NCBI GenBank assembly: GCA_902540995.1
Contig: CACBOY010000002.1
Span: forward strand, 1-64,000
Length of the DNA: 64,000 nt
Direction: 5' to 3'
DNA from: an uncultured SAR86 cluster bacterium
GTDB taxonomy: Bacteria; Pseudomonadota; Gammaproteobacteria; Magnimaribacterales; AG-339-G14
A program made the position numbers and the translations under genes. Positions within the stretch are counted from its first letter, which is position 1. Each line of letters opens with the position of its first letter. Shown here in pieces: positions 51,093-61,101 of the stretch. The notes beneath the pieces were generated by a model. It searched no databases. It was not told the origin of the DNA and saw only the letters and a list, made by a program, of their open reading frames with translations.

Positions 51093-51114
51093 GATTTTTT
51101 ATTCTAAATCTTAA
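51089..51114. repeat. Inverted repeat spanning both stop codons of sucD and the GH13 gene
   Basis: TTAAGATTT-TTTATTCT-AAATCTTAA, 9-bp perfect arms, 8-nt loop. Confidence 0.7.
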
Positions 51115-52717
51115 AATCCGTCTTCGTTAAGAAACAAAATCCATAGGACGATAGATTTAATTTTTTTGAGTCTTGCCTGATCTGCTGAGATGGGAGAAAA
51201 GGTATGATTTTCCCATAAGTATTATCTATCGCAATTTCTCTTTGGGATAAATTAAACATACAGCAAATTTCTTTCTCATTTCCTCTATAAAGAATCAAAA
51301 CTTCATTATTATTTTCAAAATAAATTTCTTCGGTAAAGAAGGATATTTTTTTTCTTAAAGAAATAAATGTTTTATAAAAATGATAGGTTGAGTCTCTATT
51401 TTTTAATTGCTTTTTAACAGAGTTGATAATTTGTTCTTTTTTAATTGGAAGCCACGGCTTTGCACTTGAAAAGCCAGCAAATTTCTTACTTTCATCCCAA
51501 ATCATGGGAGTTCTACATCCATCTCTACCAAAATCCATAGGCCAGAATTTTTTTCCAGGAGGATCTTTTATTTCATCAAATTCAATTTTGGTTTGAGTTT
51601 GACCAAGCTCTTCGCCCTGGTAAATGCATGGTGTTCCTTTCAATGACATGAGTAACGCACAAGTTAATTTTGCAAATTTTTGTCTATCTTTTTTTGTTTT
51701 ATTCCATCTAGACAAATGCCTCACTACATCGTGATTGGAAAAACTCCATGTCGGCCACCCATCTTTAGTTTCTTTAAAAAATTTAGAAACAGTATTCCTT
51801 ATGTGTTTTGGAGAAAATTCATCTCTGAGAAGATCAAAACTGTAAGCCATATGCAGCTTGTCATTGTTCGCAGTGTATTTGGCTTGTAATTCAACATTTG
51901 AAATTTCTCCAATCATCGTCGTTTCTTTATATTGATCTGTAAGCTTCCTTAGCTTTTTTAGGAATGCAAAATTATCCTTTTGATTAATTGAATATTTTAA
52001 ATTTTGATAATAGTAAGGATTTTTTCCAGAAGCTCTTGATTTGATAGCAGGATTATTTCTTAATTTTTTATCATGAAAATAATAATTAGCAGTATCAAGC
52101 CTAAAGCCATCAACGCCTTTTTCTAGCCAAAACTTAACAGTTGAAAGTAACCATTTCTGAACTTCTAAGTTATGGAAGTTAAAGTCTGGTTGTGACTTTA
52201 AAAAATTATGTAAGTAATATTGTTCTCTACCGGTATCCCATTCCCATGCAGAACCTCCAAAAACAGAAAGCCAATTGTTTGGAGGAGAGCCATCAGGTTT
52301 AGGATCAGCCCAGACATACCAATCCGATTTTGAATTATTTTTATTTGATTTACTGAGCTTAAAGAAAGGATGAGCATCAGAACTATGTGATAAAACTTGA
52401 TCAATTATTACTTTAATTTTATTTTCTTTGGCTTTTTCTATGAGTCTTTCAAAATCATGAATATCTCCGAATAAGGGATCAATGTCAGTGTAATTGGAAA
52501 CATCGTAACCCATATCTTTCATAGGAGAGGTAAAAATTGGCGAAAGCCATAATGCATCAACACCTAACGAAGATAAGTAAGAAATTTTTTTGGATATTCC
52601 TTTGAGATCACCAATACCATTTCCAGAAGTATCATTGAAAGAACGTGGATAAATCTGATAAATAACTCCTTTTTTCCACCAAGGGAGGTTAGTTTCTGAA
52701 GAAAGCTTTTTAGTCAC
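51104..52717 (-). CDS. GH13 alpha-glucosidase / alpha-amylase family protein
   Basis: WWKKGVIYQIYPRSFNDTSGNGIGDLKGI; GVDGFRLDTANYYFHD; FSNHDVVRHLSRW. Confidence 0.92.
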   Translation of the reverse strand: MTKKLSSETNLPWWKKGVIYQIYPRSFNDTSGNGIGDLKGISKKISYLSSLGVDALWLSPIFTSPMKDMGYDVSNYTDIDPLFGDIHDFERLIEKAKENKIKVIIDQVLSHSSDAHPFFKLSKSNKNNSKSDWYVWADPKPDGSPPNNWLSVFGGSAWEWDTGREQYYLHNFLKSQPDFNFHNLEVQKWLLSTVKFWLEKGVDGFRLDTANYYFHDKKLRNNPAIKSRASGKNPYYYQNLKYSINQKDNFAFLKKLRKLTDQYKETTMIGEISNVELQAKYTANNDKLHMAYSFDLLRDEFSPKHIRNTVSKFFKETKDGWPTWSFSNHDVVRHLSRWNKTKKDRQKFAKLTCALLMSLKGTPCIYQGEELGQTQTKIEFDEIKDPPGKKFWPMDFGRDGCRTPMIWDESKKFAGFSSAKPWLPIKKEQIINSVKKQLKNRDSTYHFYKTFISLRKKISFFTEEIYFENNNEVLILYRGNEKEICCMFNLSQREIAIDNTYGKIIPFLPSQQIRQDSKKLNLSSYGFCFLTKTDFKI

Positions 52718-53747
52718 TCACTTTTATAAGTTGTTTTCCAAAATTCTTACCGCTTAATACATCTCTTAACCCCTGAGGAGCATTCTCGATACCTTCTAAG
52801 ACGGTTTCTTTGTATTTTATTTTACCTTGACGCATCCATTCGGCTAACTCACGTGTTGCCTGTTCCCAGTTTTTATTAAATTCTGTAACCACAAAAAATC
52901 TATGTTCAGGCGCTGGATCTAAATTCCCAAAGATATCAAAGGGAGTCTCAGGCAACTCGCTGCTTTCTGAGATATTTGAATTAAAGGAATTATAAGCTGA
53001 GATAAAGCCACAAATTGGAACTCTCGCTCCAGGATTGAGAAGCTCAGCAACTGCTTTTGAAACTTCTCCACCAACGTTTTCAAAATAGATATCTATCCCA
53101 TCTGAAGAAGCCTTAGATAAGTCATCTCTAAATGTTTTTGATTTATAGTCAATGGCAAAATCTAATCCCATCACATCCTTAACAAAATCACATTTTTTCT
53201 TTCCGCCAGCGATACCTATTGTTTTACAACCAATAAGTTTAGCCATTTGACCAACGACAGAGCCCACAGCTCCAGAGGCTGCAGATACAACTACGGTATC
53301 ACTTTCCTTTACCTTTCCTACTTCTTTAAGTCCAAAATAAGCAGTTCTACCTGGCATGCCTGCTGGTCCTAAAAAAGATTGTATTGGAGCCAAGTCAGGA
53401 TAAATTCTCATTAATGCAGGATTATCATCATTACATCTAATGAAAGACTGCCAACCCAGGTGAGCTGCAACATAATCTCCAATTTGGAATTTCTCTGATC
53501 TGGATTGAATTACTTGTCCAACACTTTCGCCTGTCATTACCTCTCCTATTGCAACAGGCTCTGTATAAGATTTCATATCGTTCATTCTGCCTCGCATGTA
53601 TGGATCAATAGAGAGATACATCACCTTTATTAAGATTTGATTCTCATCAAGATCTTTTATAGAAGCCTCTTCTAATTTCCAACATTCATCTTCCGGCATG
53701 CCTTCAGGTCTTTTTGCTAAGACCCATCTCTTATTAATTTTTTCCAT
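52710..53747 (-). CDS. NADP-dependent MDR-family oxidoreductase (PTGR/CurA-like)
   Basis: RRPEG-like N-terminus, YLSIDPYMRGRMND, VVVSAASGAVGSVVGQMAKLIGCKTIGIAGG, DIYFENVGGEVSKAVAELLN. Confidence 0.9.
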   Translation of the reverse strand: MEKINKRWVLAKRPEGMPEDECWKLEEASIKDLDENQILIKVMYLSIDPYMRGRMNDMKSYTEPVAIGEVMTGESVGQVIQSRSEKFQIGDYVAAHLGWQSFIRCNDDNPALMRIYPDLAPIQSFLGPAGMPGRTAYFGLKEVGKVKESDTVVVSAASGAVGSVVGQMAKLIGCKTIGIAGGKKKCDFVKDVMGLDFAIDYKSKTFRDDLSKASSDGIDIYFENVGGEVSKAVAELLNPGARVPICGFISAYNSFNSNISESSELPETPFDIFGNLDPAPEHRFFVVTEFNKNWEQATRELAEWMRQGKIKYKETVLEGIENAPQGLRDVLSGKNFGKQLIKVSD

Positions 53748-53752
53748 GTTCC

Positions 53753-53974
53753 TTATTCTCCCTTTTTTACTCTGAATATAATGATTCCGTCTTCCTCAGA
53801 AAAAGATATCAACGAATGATTAAGATATTCACAGAACTTTTTAACATCTTTAATTGCAGTAGGATCTGTGGCTATGAGAGTCACTTCATCACCTTTTTTA
53901 GCTTCATGAATAGATTGATGAAGAAGCATTATTGGCTCAGGACATTTAAGACCTTTGGCATCTATTTCAATCAT
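53753..53974 (-). CDS. TusA-like sulfurtransferase
   Basis: DAKGLKCPEPIMLLHQSIHEAKKGDEVTLIATDPTAIKDVKKFC. Confidence 0.9.
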   Translation of the reverse strand: MIEIDAKGLKCPEPIMLLHQSIHEAKKGDEVTLIATDPTAIKDVKKFCEYLNHSLISFSEEDGIIIFRVKKGE

Positions 53975-55384
53975 TCAAGAATTTAAGACAAATCTACTTC
54001 TACCTCTACCAGTAGTATAATTAACTCTTGCAATAACAAAAGCTGCCGAAACAAAAAGGCCAACAGTCAAACCAATCCACATACCTGGTGCCCCAATAGG
54101 ATCAGAAAAGAAGTCGGTCATTGACAGGGAATACCCTATTGGCATTCCAATAATCCAATAAGCGATGAACATAAAAAAGAATAAAATCTGAGTATCTTTA
54201 AAGCCCCTCAAAGCACCAACGCCAGCAAAGTTTAGCCCATCTGCAATCTGGAATATGGCAGCAATTATTAATAATGTAGCTGCTAAATTTACAATTTCGA
54301 TATCTGGATTGAAGAAGCTTGCTAAGTAATTACCAAACTCTATGAGGATGAAGGTATTTATAATTGCCAAAAACAAGGCAAAAAACATAGCAAAAAATGA
54401 AGAATATCTTGCTCTATCTAATGAGTTTGACCCTACTAAATTTCCAACTCTAACATTAGCTGCTAAGCCTATTGATAGGGGCAACATAAAAGTTAAGGTA
54501 GTTACTTGCATGGCAATTGCATGAGCAGAAATAACATTCTCACCAAGCCTACTTAAAATCAAACCTGCTCCACTAAAAACAGCTATTTCTATGAATAGGG
54601 TTCCACCAATTGGTATTCCAAGTTTTATGATTTCAGAAATTTGTTTTGGATTAGGAGCTTCAAAATTCTCAAAAAATCTAATTTCTTTAAAGAACTTTGA
54701 AAAATAAATGTATCCAAGAATGATTAAAAGAGAAGACCACGAAGAAATTAAAAATGCTATGCCACAACCTTTACCACCCAATTCAGGGAAGCCAAACTTA
54801 CCAAAAATCAAAACATAATTCACTAGAGCATTTATTAAGACCATCACAACATTTATGTAAGTAATAGGAAGTGGTTTTTTCATACCCTCACACATGGATC
54901 TTAAGGGTTGAAATAAAAACATTGCCGGAGCACCAATCATCAACCCAAATAAATAATCCTTTGTAATGGTCTTTACTTCTTCGGGAGTACCTAAAATATT
55001 AAGAAGTGAATCTGCATTTAACGTGTAAACGACAAATAAAAGAATTAAGGGGATTGCTAGCCAATAAGATTGTTTTACGATGGGTCCAATTTGCGCAATT
55101 TGCCTTGCGCCATAAAATTGAGCAACAAAAGAAGTAACAATAAACAATACTCCTGCGATCCCAAAATAAGCAGGCCAAAAAAGCATATTACCTATAGCAA
55201 CAGCAGCTTGATCAACAGTATTGTAATTACCAGTCATTAAAGCAGAAATTATTCCAGTAGCGTGAGCTGCTAATTGAGTCAAAAGCATTGGAGTAGCTAA
55301 TTTAAAATACTCTTTGGCTTCTTCTGAAGCCATTGAATTTTTTATGACGCTATCTTCTGTAGAAGTGTTGAGGGTTTCTTTCAT
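53975..55384 (-). CDS. MATE family efflux transporter
   Basis: 12-TM-like; KEYFKLATPMLLTQLAAHATGIISALMTG, two-fold repeat architecture. Confidence 0.9.
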   Translation of the reverse strand: MKETLNTSTEDSVIKNSMASEEAKEYFKLATPMLLTQLAAHATGIISALMTGNYNTVDQAAVAIGNMLFWPAYFGIAGVLFIVTSFVAQFYGARQIAQIGPIVKQSYWLAIPLILLFVVYTLNADSLLNILGTPEEVKTITKDYLFGLMIGAPAMFLFQPLRSMCEGMKKPLPITYINVVMVLINALVNYVLIFGKFGFPELGGKGCGIAFLISSWSSLLIILGYIYFSKFFKEIRFFENFEAPNPKQISEIIKLGIPIGGTLFIEIAVFSGAGLILSRLGENVISAHAIAMQVTTLTFMLPLSIGLAANVRVGNLVGSNSLDRARYSSFFAMFFALFLAIINTFILIEFGNYLASFFNPDIEIVNLAATLLIIAAIFQIADGLNFAGVGALRGFKDTQILFFFMFIAYWIIGMPIGYSLSMTDFFSDPIGAPGMWIGLTVGLFVSAAFVIARVNYTTGRGRSRFVLNS

Positions 55385-55430
55385 AGAATCGCTGTATCAT
55401 ACATGATGTAAAAATATCTGGAGATTAAAA

Positions 55431-56153
55431 ATTAGAAAAGACAATAGACCTTTTTGGCTTAAAAGAATTCATTGGTGGTTTGATCAACAATACATAAAAA
55501 AAATTATCACTCCTCAATTTGATCATTTGGGAACCAGCCCTCTTATTTTGGGTGTTAAATATCTTCACGTATCTGGTAAAAACATATCGGTTGGAGATTT
55601 CGCAACTTTTATAACATCCCCAGATGCTCATGTTCACATTACTACATGGAATGCAGACAAACACGATGGAAAAATAGAAGCAGGCAAGTTTTGTTTGTTT
55701 AGTCCAGGAGTAAGAATTTCTGCAGCTACTTCAATAAAAATTGGAGATTCATGTATGTTTGCCAATGGGGCATACATTTCCGACTCTGACTGGCATGGAA
55801 TTTATGATAGAGCTTTGCCTGTTGGAAAGTCTTTAGAAGTAGTTCTAGAAGACAACGTTTGGATAGGAGATAGTGCAATTGTTAACAAAGGGGTGAGAAT
55901 TGGAAAAAATAGCATTGTTGGCGCTGGATCAATAGTGGTTAAAGATGTTCCTCCAAATGTTGTAGTTGCCGGCAATCCTGCAAAAGTAGTAAAAGAATTA
56001 GATGAGAATGAAAAAATGATATCAAGAGCAGATATGTTTTCTTCCCCTAAAGAATTGGATGATTTATACCTCAAAATTGATCAAATCAGTCTTAAAAACA
56101 ATTCTTTTTTTGGCTGGATAAAAAGTAAGTTGCTGCCCAACAAAAACAATTGA
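55431..56153 (+). CDS. Left-handed beta-helix (hexapeptide repeat) acyltransferase; start codon uncertain
   Basis: Hexapeptide repeats ([51 protein letters not shown]); frame open upstream of the track start (TTG 55527) with protein-like [33 protein letters not shown]. Confidence 0.8.
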   Translation: MRKDNRPFWLKRIHWWFDQQYIKKIITPQFDHLGTSPLILGVKYLHVSGKNISVGDFATFITSPDAHVHITTWNADKHDGKIEAGKFCLFSPGVRISAATSIKIGDSCMFANGAYISDSDWHGIYDRALPVGKSLEVVLEDNVWIGDSAIVNKGVRIGKNSIVGAGSIVVKDVPPNVVVAGNPAKVVKELDENEKMISRADMFSSPKELDDLYLKIDQISLKNNSFFGWIKSKLLPNKNN

Positions 56154-57256
56154 TGAATATTGTTATTAATAAAGACTTGCACGAGTTAACTAAGACATTT
56201 GAAAGTAATTCTAAATTCAATGTTCGAAGCCTTGCCTCTCACGAAATCTCAAATCAAGCTATCAAAAATTCCGATGCTGTCTTTTTAAGATCTACGACGA
56301 AAATCAACGAAGAATTGTTAGATAACACAAATGTAAAATTTGTCGCTTCTCTAACTTCAGGAGAAGATCATATAGATCAAGATTACTTTAAAAACTCAAA
56401 TATTCATCTTTCTACAGGCAAAGGCGGAAATGCATTAGCTGTCATTGAATATTTATTAAGTGTCTTATCTGTCTTGATTATTGGCAATAAAATTAAGCCC
56501 TATGAGACAAAGTTTGGCATTATCGGATTTGGCAATATTGGTAAAAGATTCAAAAATATTTTGGATGAAATTAATTTTCCTTGTTGTATTTATGATCCAT
56601 ATTTTCCCGAAGTATCCTCTTGCCTTGATGAAGTTTTATCCTCAGAGGTAATTTCCTTAAACTGTTCTTATTCAAAAACTGGAAAATTTCCATCTCATAA
56701 TCTTTTAGATGTAAATTTTCTGAATGAAATGAAAGATGATCAATTTTTAATTAATTCTTCAAGGGGCGAAGTTTTAAGTGATGAGTACTACTTATCAAAA
56801 AAATCAGATAATTTTATTTTTGATGTATGGCCTAATGAACACAATCCTAACTTAACAAAGTTTAAAAAGCCTTATATTGCGACTCCCCATATTGCTGGAA
56901 AAACAATGAGCGCAGAAAATAAATTCAATGAAAAAGCTTTAAGTGAATTTAATAATTTCTTTAATGAAAATCTAGAGGCAATCGAACCTAAGAGATTTAT
57001 AGATTTTACAATAGATAACTCCATAGAAGAGGAAATGGATATCTTTGGAATTCCACCTTCAATCTTTCTAAAAATTTATGATGTTAAAAGAGATGATTTC
57101 GCCTTTAAAAGTTTTTTCAAAACAAAAAAAGATCCAAGGGATTTTCAGGAATTAAGAACTTCACTCAAAAGGCTAGGTTTCAATAATCATAAAATAGTTG
57201 GTGATTTAGGCAGTGCAGCCAAAACAAAATTAGAGCTTTTTGGATTCAGACTTTAA
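56153..57256 (+). CDS. pdxB: 4-phosphoerythronate dehydrogenase PdxB-like
   Basis: FVASLTSGEDHIDQDYF; GIIGFGNIGKRF; INSSRGEVLSDEYYL; DVWPNEHNP; ATPHIAGKT; extra C-terminal domain. Confidence 0.85.
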   Translation: MNIVINKDLHELTKTFESNSKFNVRSLASHEISNQAIKNSDAVFLRSTTKINEELLDNTNVKFVASLTSGEDHIDQDYFKNSNIHLSTGKGGNALAVIEYLLSVLSVLIIGNKIKPYETKFGIIGFGNIGKRFKNILDEINFPCCIYDPYFPEVSSCLDEVLSSEVISLNCSYSKTGKFPSHNLLDVNFLNEMKDDQFLINSSRGEVLSDEYYLSKKSDNFIFDVWPNEHNPNLTKFKKPYIATPHIAGKTMSAENKFNEKALSEFNNFFNENLEAIEPKRFIDFTIDNSIEEEMDIFGIPPSIFLKIYDVKRDDFAFKSFFKTKKDPRDFQELRTSLKRLGFNNHKIVGDLGSAAKTKLELFGFRL

Positions 57257-57288
57257 GAAAGGCATGAATTGTCTAGTATAATAAACCG

Positions 57289-58200
57289 ATGATTAACCCA
57301 AATACTCTTCTTTCTGAAGAAGAAATTGCCATTTTGAGAGATCCTAAGGATTGGAGGAATTATTTAGCTATTTTTAGTATTTGGGCTCAAATTGCTCTTG
57401 GTTTTTTCATTTTTTCTTTTTCACCAGGTATCTTAACCTTTTTGGTTGCCGCTCTTATTATCGGAACCAGGCAGTTTGCCCTGGTAGTAATGATGCACGA
57501 TGGCGCTCATAATTTGATTTCAAAGAATAAAAAGATTAACGACTTTATTTCTCAGTGGCTTTGCGCCTATCCAATGATGACAGAAACGATAAGTTATAGA
57601 AAATATCACTTAATACACCACAAACATACGGAAACTGATTTAGACCCTGATAAAACCCTGACCGATCCTTTTCCAGTATCAAAAAAAAGCTTTTCTCGAA
57701 AAGTATTAAGAGATTTAACTGGCATATCTGGTTTGAGGCGTTATTTTGGATACTTGTATTCAGCATGGGGCGTAAATGAAAATACTTTTTTTGGACATCT
57801 TAAGCATTTTGTTTCTTCACTTTATGGTTTCTTAATTTGTCAGCTAATAATTTTTTCGACATTAACTTTTTTTAATGTGCCATGGCTATATTTGCTTTTG
57901 TGGTGGATACCAAAATTAACAATTTTCAGTTTGTTTTACAGGTTAAGAAGCATCTCAGAGCATGCTTGTACATCTGGACAAGATGACTTTACTCATACCA
58001 GAACAACCTTATCTTCAAATTTTGTAAGATATTTCATTGCGCCTCTGAATGTAAATTATCATCTTGAACATCATCTATTTATGTTTTGTCCATGGTATAA
58101 CCTTCCTAAAGCTCACGAAATGCTAAAAGAAAAAGATTTCTACAAAGATTTAGAAATTGAAAATGGTTACTTCAACGTTTTTAAAAAAGTAATTATCTAG
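57289..58200 (+). CDS. Membrane fatty acid desaturase-like protein
   Basis: Histidine boxes HDGAH, HHKHTETD, HLEHHLF; multiple TMs. Confidence 0.88.
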   Translation: MINPNTLLSEEEIAILRDPKDWRNYLAIFSIWAQIALGFFIFSFSPGILTFLVAALIIGTRQFALVVMMHDGAHNLISKNKKINDFISQWLCAYPMMTETISYRKYHLIHHKHTETDLDPDKTLTDPFPVSKKSFSRKVLRDLTGISGLRRYFGYLYSAWGVNENTFFGHLKHFVSSLYGFLICQLIIFSTLTFFNVPWLYLLLWWIPKLTIFSLFYRLRSISEHACTSGQDDFTHTRTTLSSNFVRYFIAPLNVNYHLEHHLFMFCPWYNLPKAHEMLKEKDFYKDLEIENGYFNVFKKVII

Positions 58201-58201
58201 A

Positions 58202-58585
58202 ATGAACAAAGAAGATCTCAAAGGTAAGATTTCTAAAGCATCTTACATAGTCACTCAAGAGCATGGAACTGAAGCACCTTTTTCTGGTGAACTTTTGGAT
58301 ACAAAAGAGGAAGGTATTTTTACTTGTGTTTGTTGCGGCAATGAGCTTTTTTCCTCAGATACAAAATATGATTCCGGAACTGGATGGCCAAGCTTTTGGG
58401 ATGTTCTTAATGAAAATTCTGTTGGTGAAGAAATTGACAAAAGTCATGGGATGATTCGAACAGAAGTGCATTGCCAAAAGTGCAATGCTCACTTAGGACA
58501 TTTGTTTCCTGATGGGCCGATGCCTACAGGAAAAAGGTATTGTATGAATTCTGTTGCAATGCAGTTTAAAAAATCTGATAAATAA
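58202..58585 (+). CDS. msrB: Peptide-methionine (R)-S-oxide reductase MsrB
   Basis: CVCCGNELFSSDTKYDSGTGWPSFW; CQKCNAHLGHLFPDGP; RYCMNSVAM. Confidence 0.96.
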   Translation: MNKEDLKGKISKASYIVTQEHGTEAPFSGELLDTKEEGIFTCVCCGNELFSSDTKYDSGTGWPSFWDVLNENSVGEEIDKSHGMIRTEVHCQKCNAHLGHLFPDGPMPTGKRYCMNSVAMQFKKSDK

Positions 58586-58587
58586 AG

Positions 58588-60144
58588 TTGGATTCCTCAC
58601 AAAGTCAAAAGGCTAAAACTTCTCTTAAGACTCTAGTTGTTTCATTTTGGACTTTTATTTCGAGAATATTTGGAGTTTTAAGAGACATAGCAACCACATA
58701 TATTTTAGGAGCTGGAGTTGCTCACGATGTATTTGTGGTGATGCTAAAAATACCCAACTTATTCAGAAGGCTAGTTGCTGAGGGTGCTTTTAGCCAAGCT
58801 TTCATTCCTGTCTTAACGGAATACAAGAATAACCAATCAAAGGAAGAGCTAAAGAAGCTGATAGATTTAACTTTTACTGCAATTTCGTCATTGGTTTTAT
58901 TCCTTTGTATTTTGTTCATGATTTTTGCTCCAATCGTGGTTTTTATTTTTGCTCCAGGGTTTTATTTTGATCCGGCAAAAAAAATTCTTGCGATAGAAGT
59001 CTTAAGAATTACTTTTCCTTACCTATTTTTTGTATCTTTGGTTGCTTTTTTTGGGGCCATACTGAATTCTTTTAGCTTTTTTTCCATCCCAGCTGCAACT
59101 CCTATTGCTTTTAACTTAAGCATTATTATTGGAGCAATATTTTTTACAGATTACTTTCAACTTCCGGTTTTGGCTATTGCTTGGGGAGTTTTTGCCGCAG
59201 GACTCATTCAATTTTTTATAAATATAATTCCTATTCTCAAACTCAAGCTGTTTCCAAAATTAAAATTGGATTTTAATCATCCTGGATTAAAAAAAATTTC
59301 AATATTGATGCTTCCAGGAATTTTAAGTGGTGGAATAATTCAAATTAATATCCTTATAGATACAATTTTTGCATCCCTACTAAAAACCGGAAGTCCAACT
59401 TGGCTATATCTTTCAGATAGACTAATTCAATTACCTTTAGGAATTTTTGCTATTGCTGCAGCTACAGTTATTTTGCCTGCTTTATCAAATGCTGCTGCTC
59501 TAAAAAATGATTTGGAATTCAATGAAAAATTTAATTGGGCTTTAAAATTCATATTTATTGTAGGTATCCCGTCATCAGTTGGGCTTTACTTTTTAAGCTC
59601 GGAAATCATTAGCATTTTATTCTTGCGAGGTGAGTTTTCAACTTCAGATGCTCTTATGACAAGTTATAGTCTAAAAGCATTTTGTTTTGGGTTGATTGCA
59701 TTTATGGCTATAAAAATTCTCAATGTAGGTTTTTTTGCAAGACAAGACCCCAAAACTCCAATGTATGTTGCTCTAGTATCCTTGATCCTTAATGTATTTT
59801 TTAATTGGCTTTTTGCTTTTAAGTTTGGTTATGGTCATATTGGTTTAGCAATTGGAAGTGTTATAGCTGCGATAGTTAGCTTTTTTATTTTGAGTTTTAT
59901 ACTTATAAAACGATCCATATTAACCCTAGAAGGAGATTCAGTGATTTTTCTTATGAAAATTATTATCAGTTCTTTGGGTTTATTTATTGGACTTCTTGGC
60001 TTTCAAACATTATTTCCTAACTTTTCCGACTGGAGTTTGTTAGTTCAAATTTTTAATTTACTCTCCATCATTTTCTTTGGAGCATTTATATATTTTGGTT
60101 TAATGTTTGTACTCGGCTTAAGGATGAGTTTTTTTAAAAATTAA
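58588..60144 (+). CDS. murJ: Lipid II flippase MurJ
   Basis: SRIFGVLRDIATTYILGAGVAHDVFVVMLKIPNLFRRLVAEGAFSQAFIPVL; TTG start; upstream of ribF. Confidence 0.95.
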   Translation: MDSSQSQKAKTSLKTLVVSFWTFISRIFGVLRDIATTYILGAGVAHDVFVVMLKIPNLFRRLVAEGAFSQAFIPVLTEYKNNQSKEELKKLIDLTFTAISSLVLFLCILFMIFAPIVVFIFAPGFYFDPAKKILAIEVLRITFPYLFFVSLVAFFGAILNSFSFFSIPAATPIAFNLSIIIGAIFFTDYFQLPVLAIAWGVFAAGLIQFFINIIPILKLKLFPKLKLDFNHPGLKKISILMLPGILSGGIIQINILIDTIFASLLKTGSPTWLYLSDRLIQLPLGIFAIAAATVILPALSNAAALKNDLEFNEKFNWALKFIFIVGIPSSVGLYFLSSEIISILFLRGEFSTSDALMTSYSLKAFCFGLIAFMAIKILNVGFFARQDPKTPMYVALVSLILNVFFNWLFAFKFGYGHIGLAIGSVIAAIVSFFILSFILIKRSILTLEGDSVIFLMKIIISSLGLFIGLLGFQTLFPNFSDWSLLVQIFNLLSIIFFGAFIYFGLMFVLGLRMSFFKN

Positions 60145-61101
60145 ATGTATTTGATAAGAGGAGTAAAAAACTTACCGCTATTCAATGAGAGATTTAGCGA
60201 AGAACAACTCGTAGTTACTATTGGCAACTTTGACGGCCTCCATAAAGGGCATAAAAAAATTATTCAGGAAATGAAAAATATTTCTCAAAATTCAAGTGCT
60301 AAAACAATGGTGATATTTACTGAACCTCATGCAAAGGAATTCTTTTCTATGGATAAAAACATCATGGAGCAGCCAGCAAGAATCTCCCCTTGGCGTGACA
60401 AGTTTAAAAATTTAGAAAATGAAAATATAGATTTTGCCTTTTTCTTAAAATTCAATAAGTCTCTTCAAACAATGAGTCCAGAAATATTTATTGAGAAAGT
60501 TTTAGGACCATTAAATATTAGCAATTTAATGATAGGAGATGACTTTAGATTTGGACAGGATAGAAAAGGAGATTTTTTGATGCTTAAAGATTGGAGTGAG
60601 AGTCAGGGTATTTCATTGTCAAAATTACCTACTTTTTCAATCGATAACCGTCGCGTTAGCAGTACTTGGATTAGAGAAACACTATCTTTAAGTGATTTTT
60701 CGACAACAAAGAAATTATTGGGCAGACCTTACTCCTTTGAGGGAAAAGTTGTTCATGGAAACAGATTGGGGAGATCAATAGGATTCCCAACCGCAAATAT
60801 ATGGCTTCCGAAAAATAATTTGCCTATAAAAGGAGTGTTCTCTGTAAAGATTTCAATAGATGTGTCAGAATTTGAGGGTATTGCCAATATTGGAATCAGA
60901 CCTACGGTTGGAGGTACCTCTCCAGTACTAGAAGTAAATATTTTTGATTTTAAAAAAGAAATATATGGGAAGCGTATAAAAGTAGAATTCGTTAAAAAAA
61001 TAAGAGATGAAAAAAAGTTCGATAGTCTTGATGATCTAAAAAAACAAATTGCAAAAGACGTAAATACTGCCAAAGAACAATTACTAGATGAAAAAAATTA
61101 A
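60145..61101 (+). CDS. ribF: Bifunctional riboflavin kinase/FMN adenylyltransferase
   Basis: VTIGNFDGLHKGHKKII; GDDFRFGQDRKGDF; GNRLGRSIGFPTANI. Confidence 0.96.
   Translation: MYLIRGVKNLPLFNERFSEEQLVVTIGNFDGLHKGHKKIIQEMKNISQNSSAKTMVIFTEPHAKEFFSMDKNIMEQPARISPWRDKFKNLENENIDFAFFLKFNKSLQTMSPEIFIEKVLGPLNISNLMIGDDFRFGQDRKGDFLMLKDWSESQGISLSKLPTFSIDNRRVSSTWIRETLSLSDFSTTKKLLGRPYSFEGKVVHGNRLGRSIGFPTANIWLPKNNLPIKGVFSVKISIDVSEFEGIANIGIRPTVGGTSPVLEVNIFDFKKEIYGKRIKVEFVKKIRDEKKFDSLDDLKKQIAKDVNTAKEQLLDEKN

Noticed and set aside
51680-51889. Small + strand ORF inside the GH13 gene, and similar short antisense ORFs throughout the track
   Set aside because: Embedded in convincing opposite-strand genes with conserved motifs, and with no recognisable family features.
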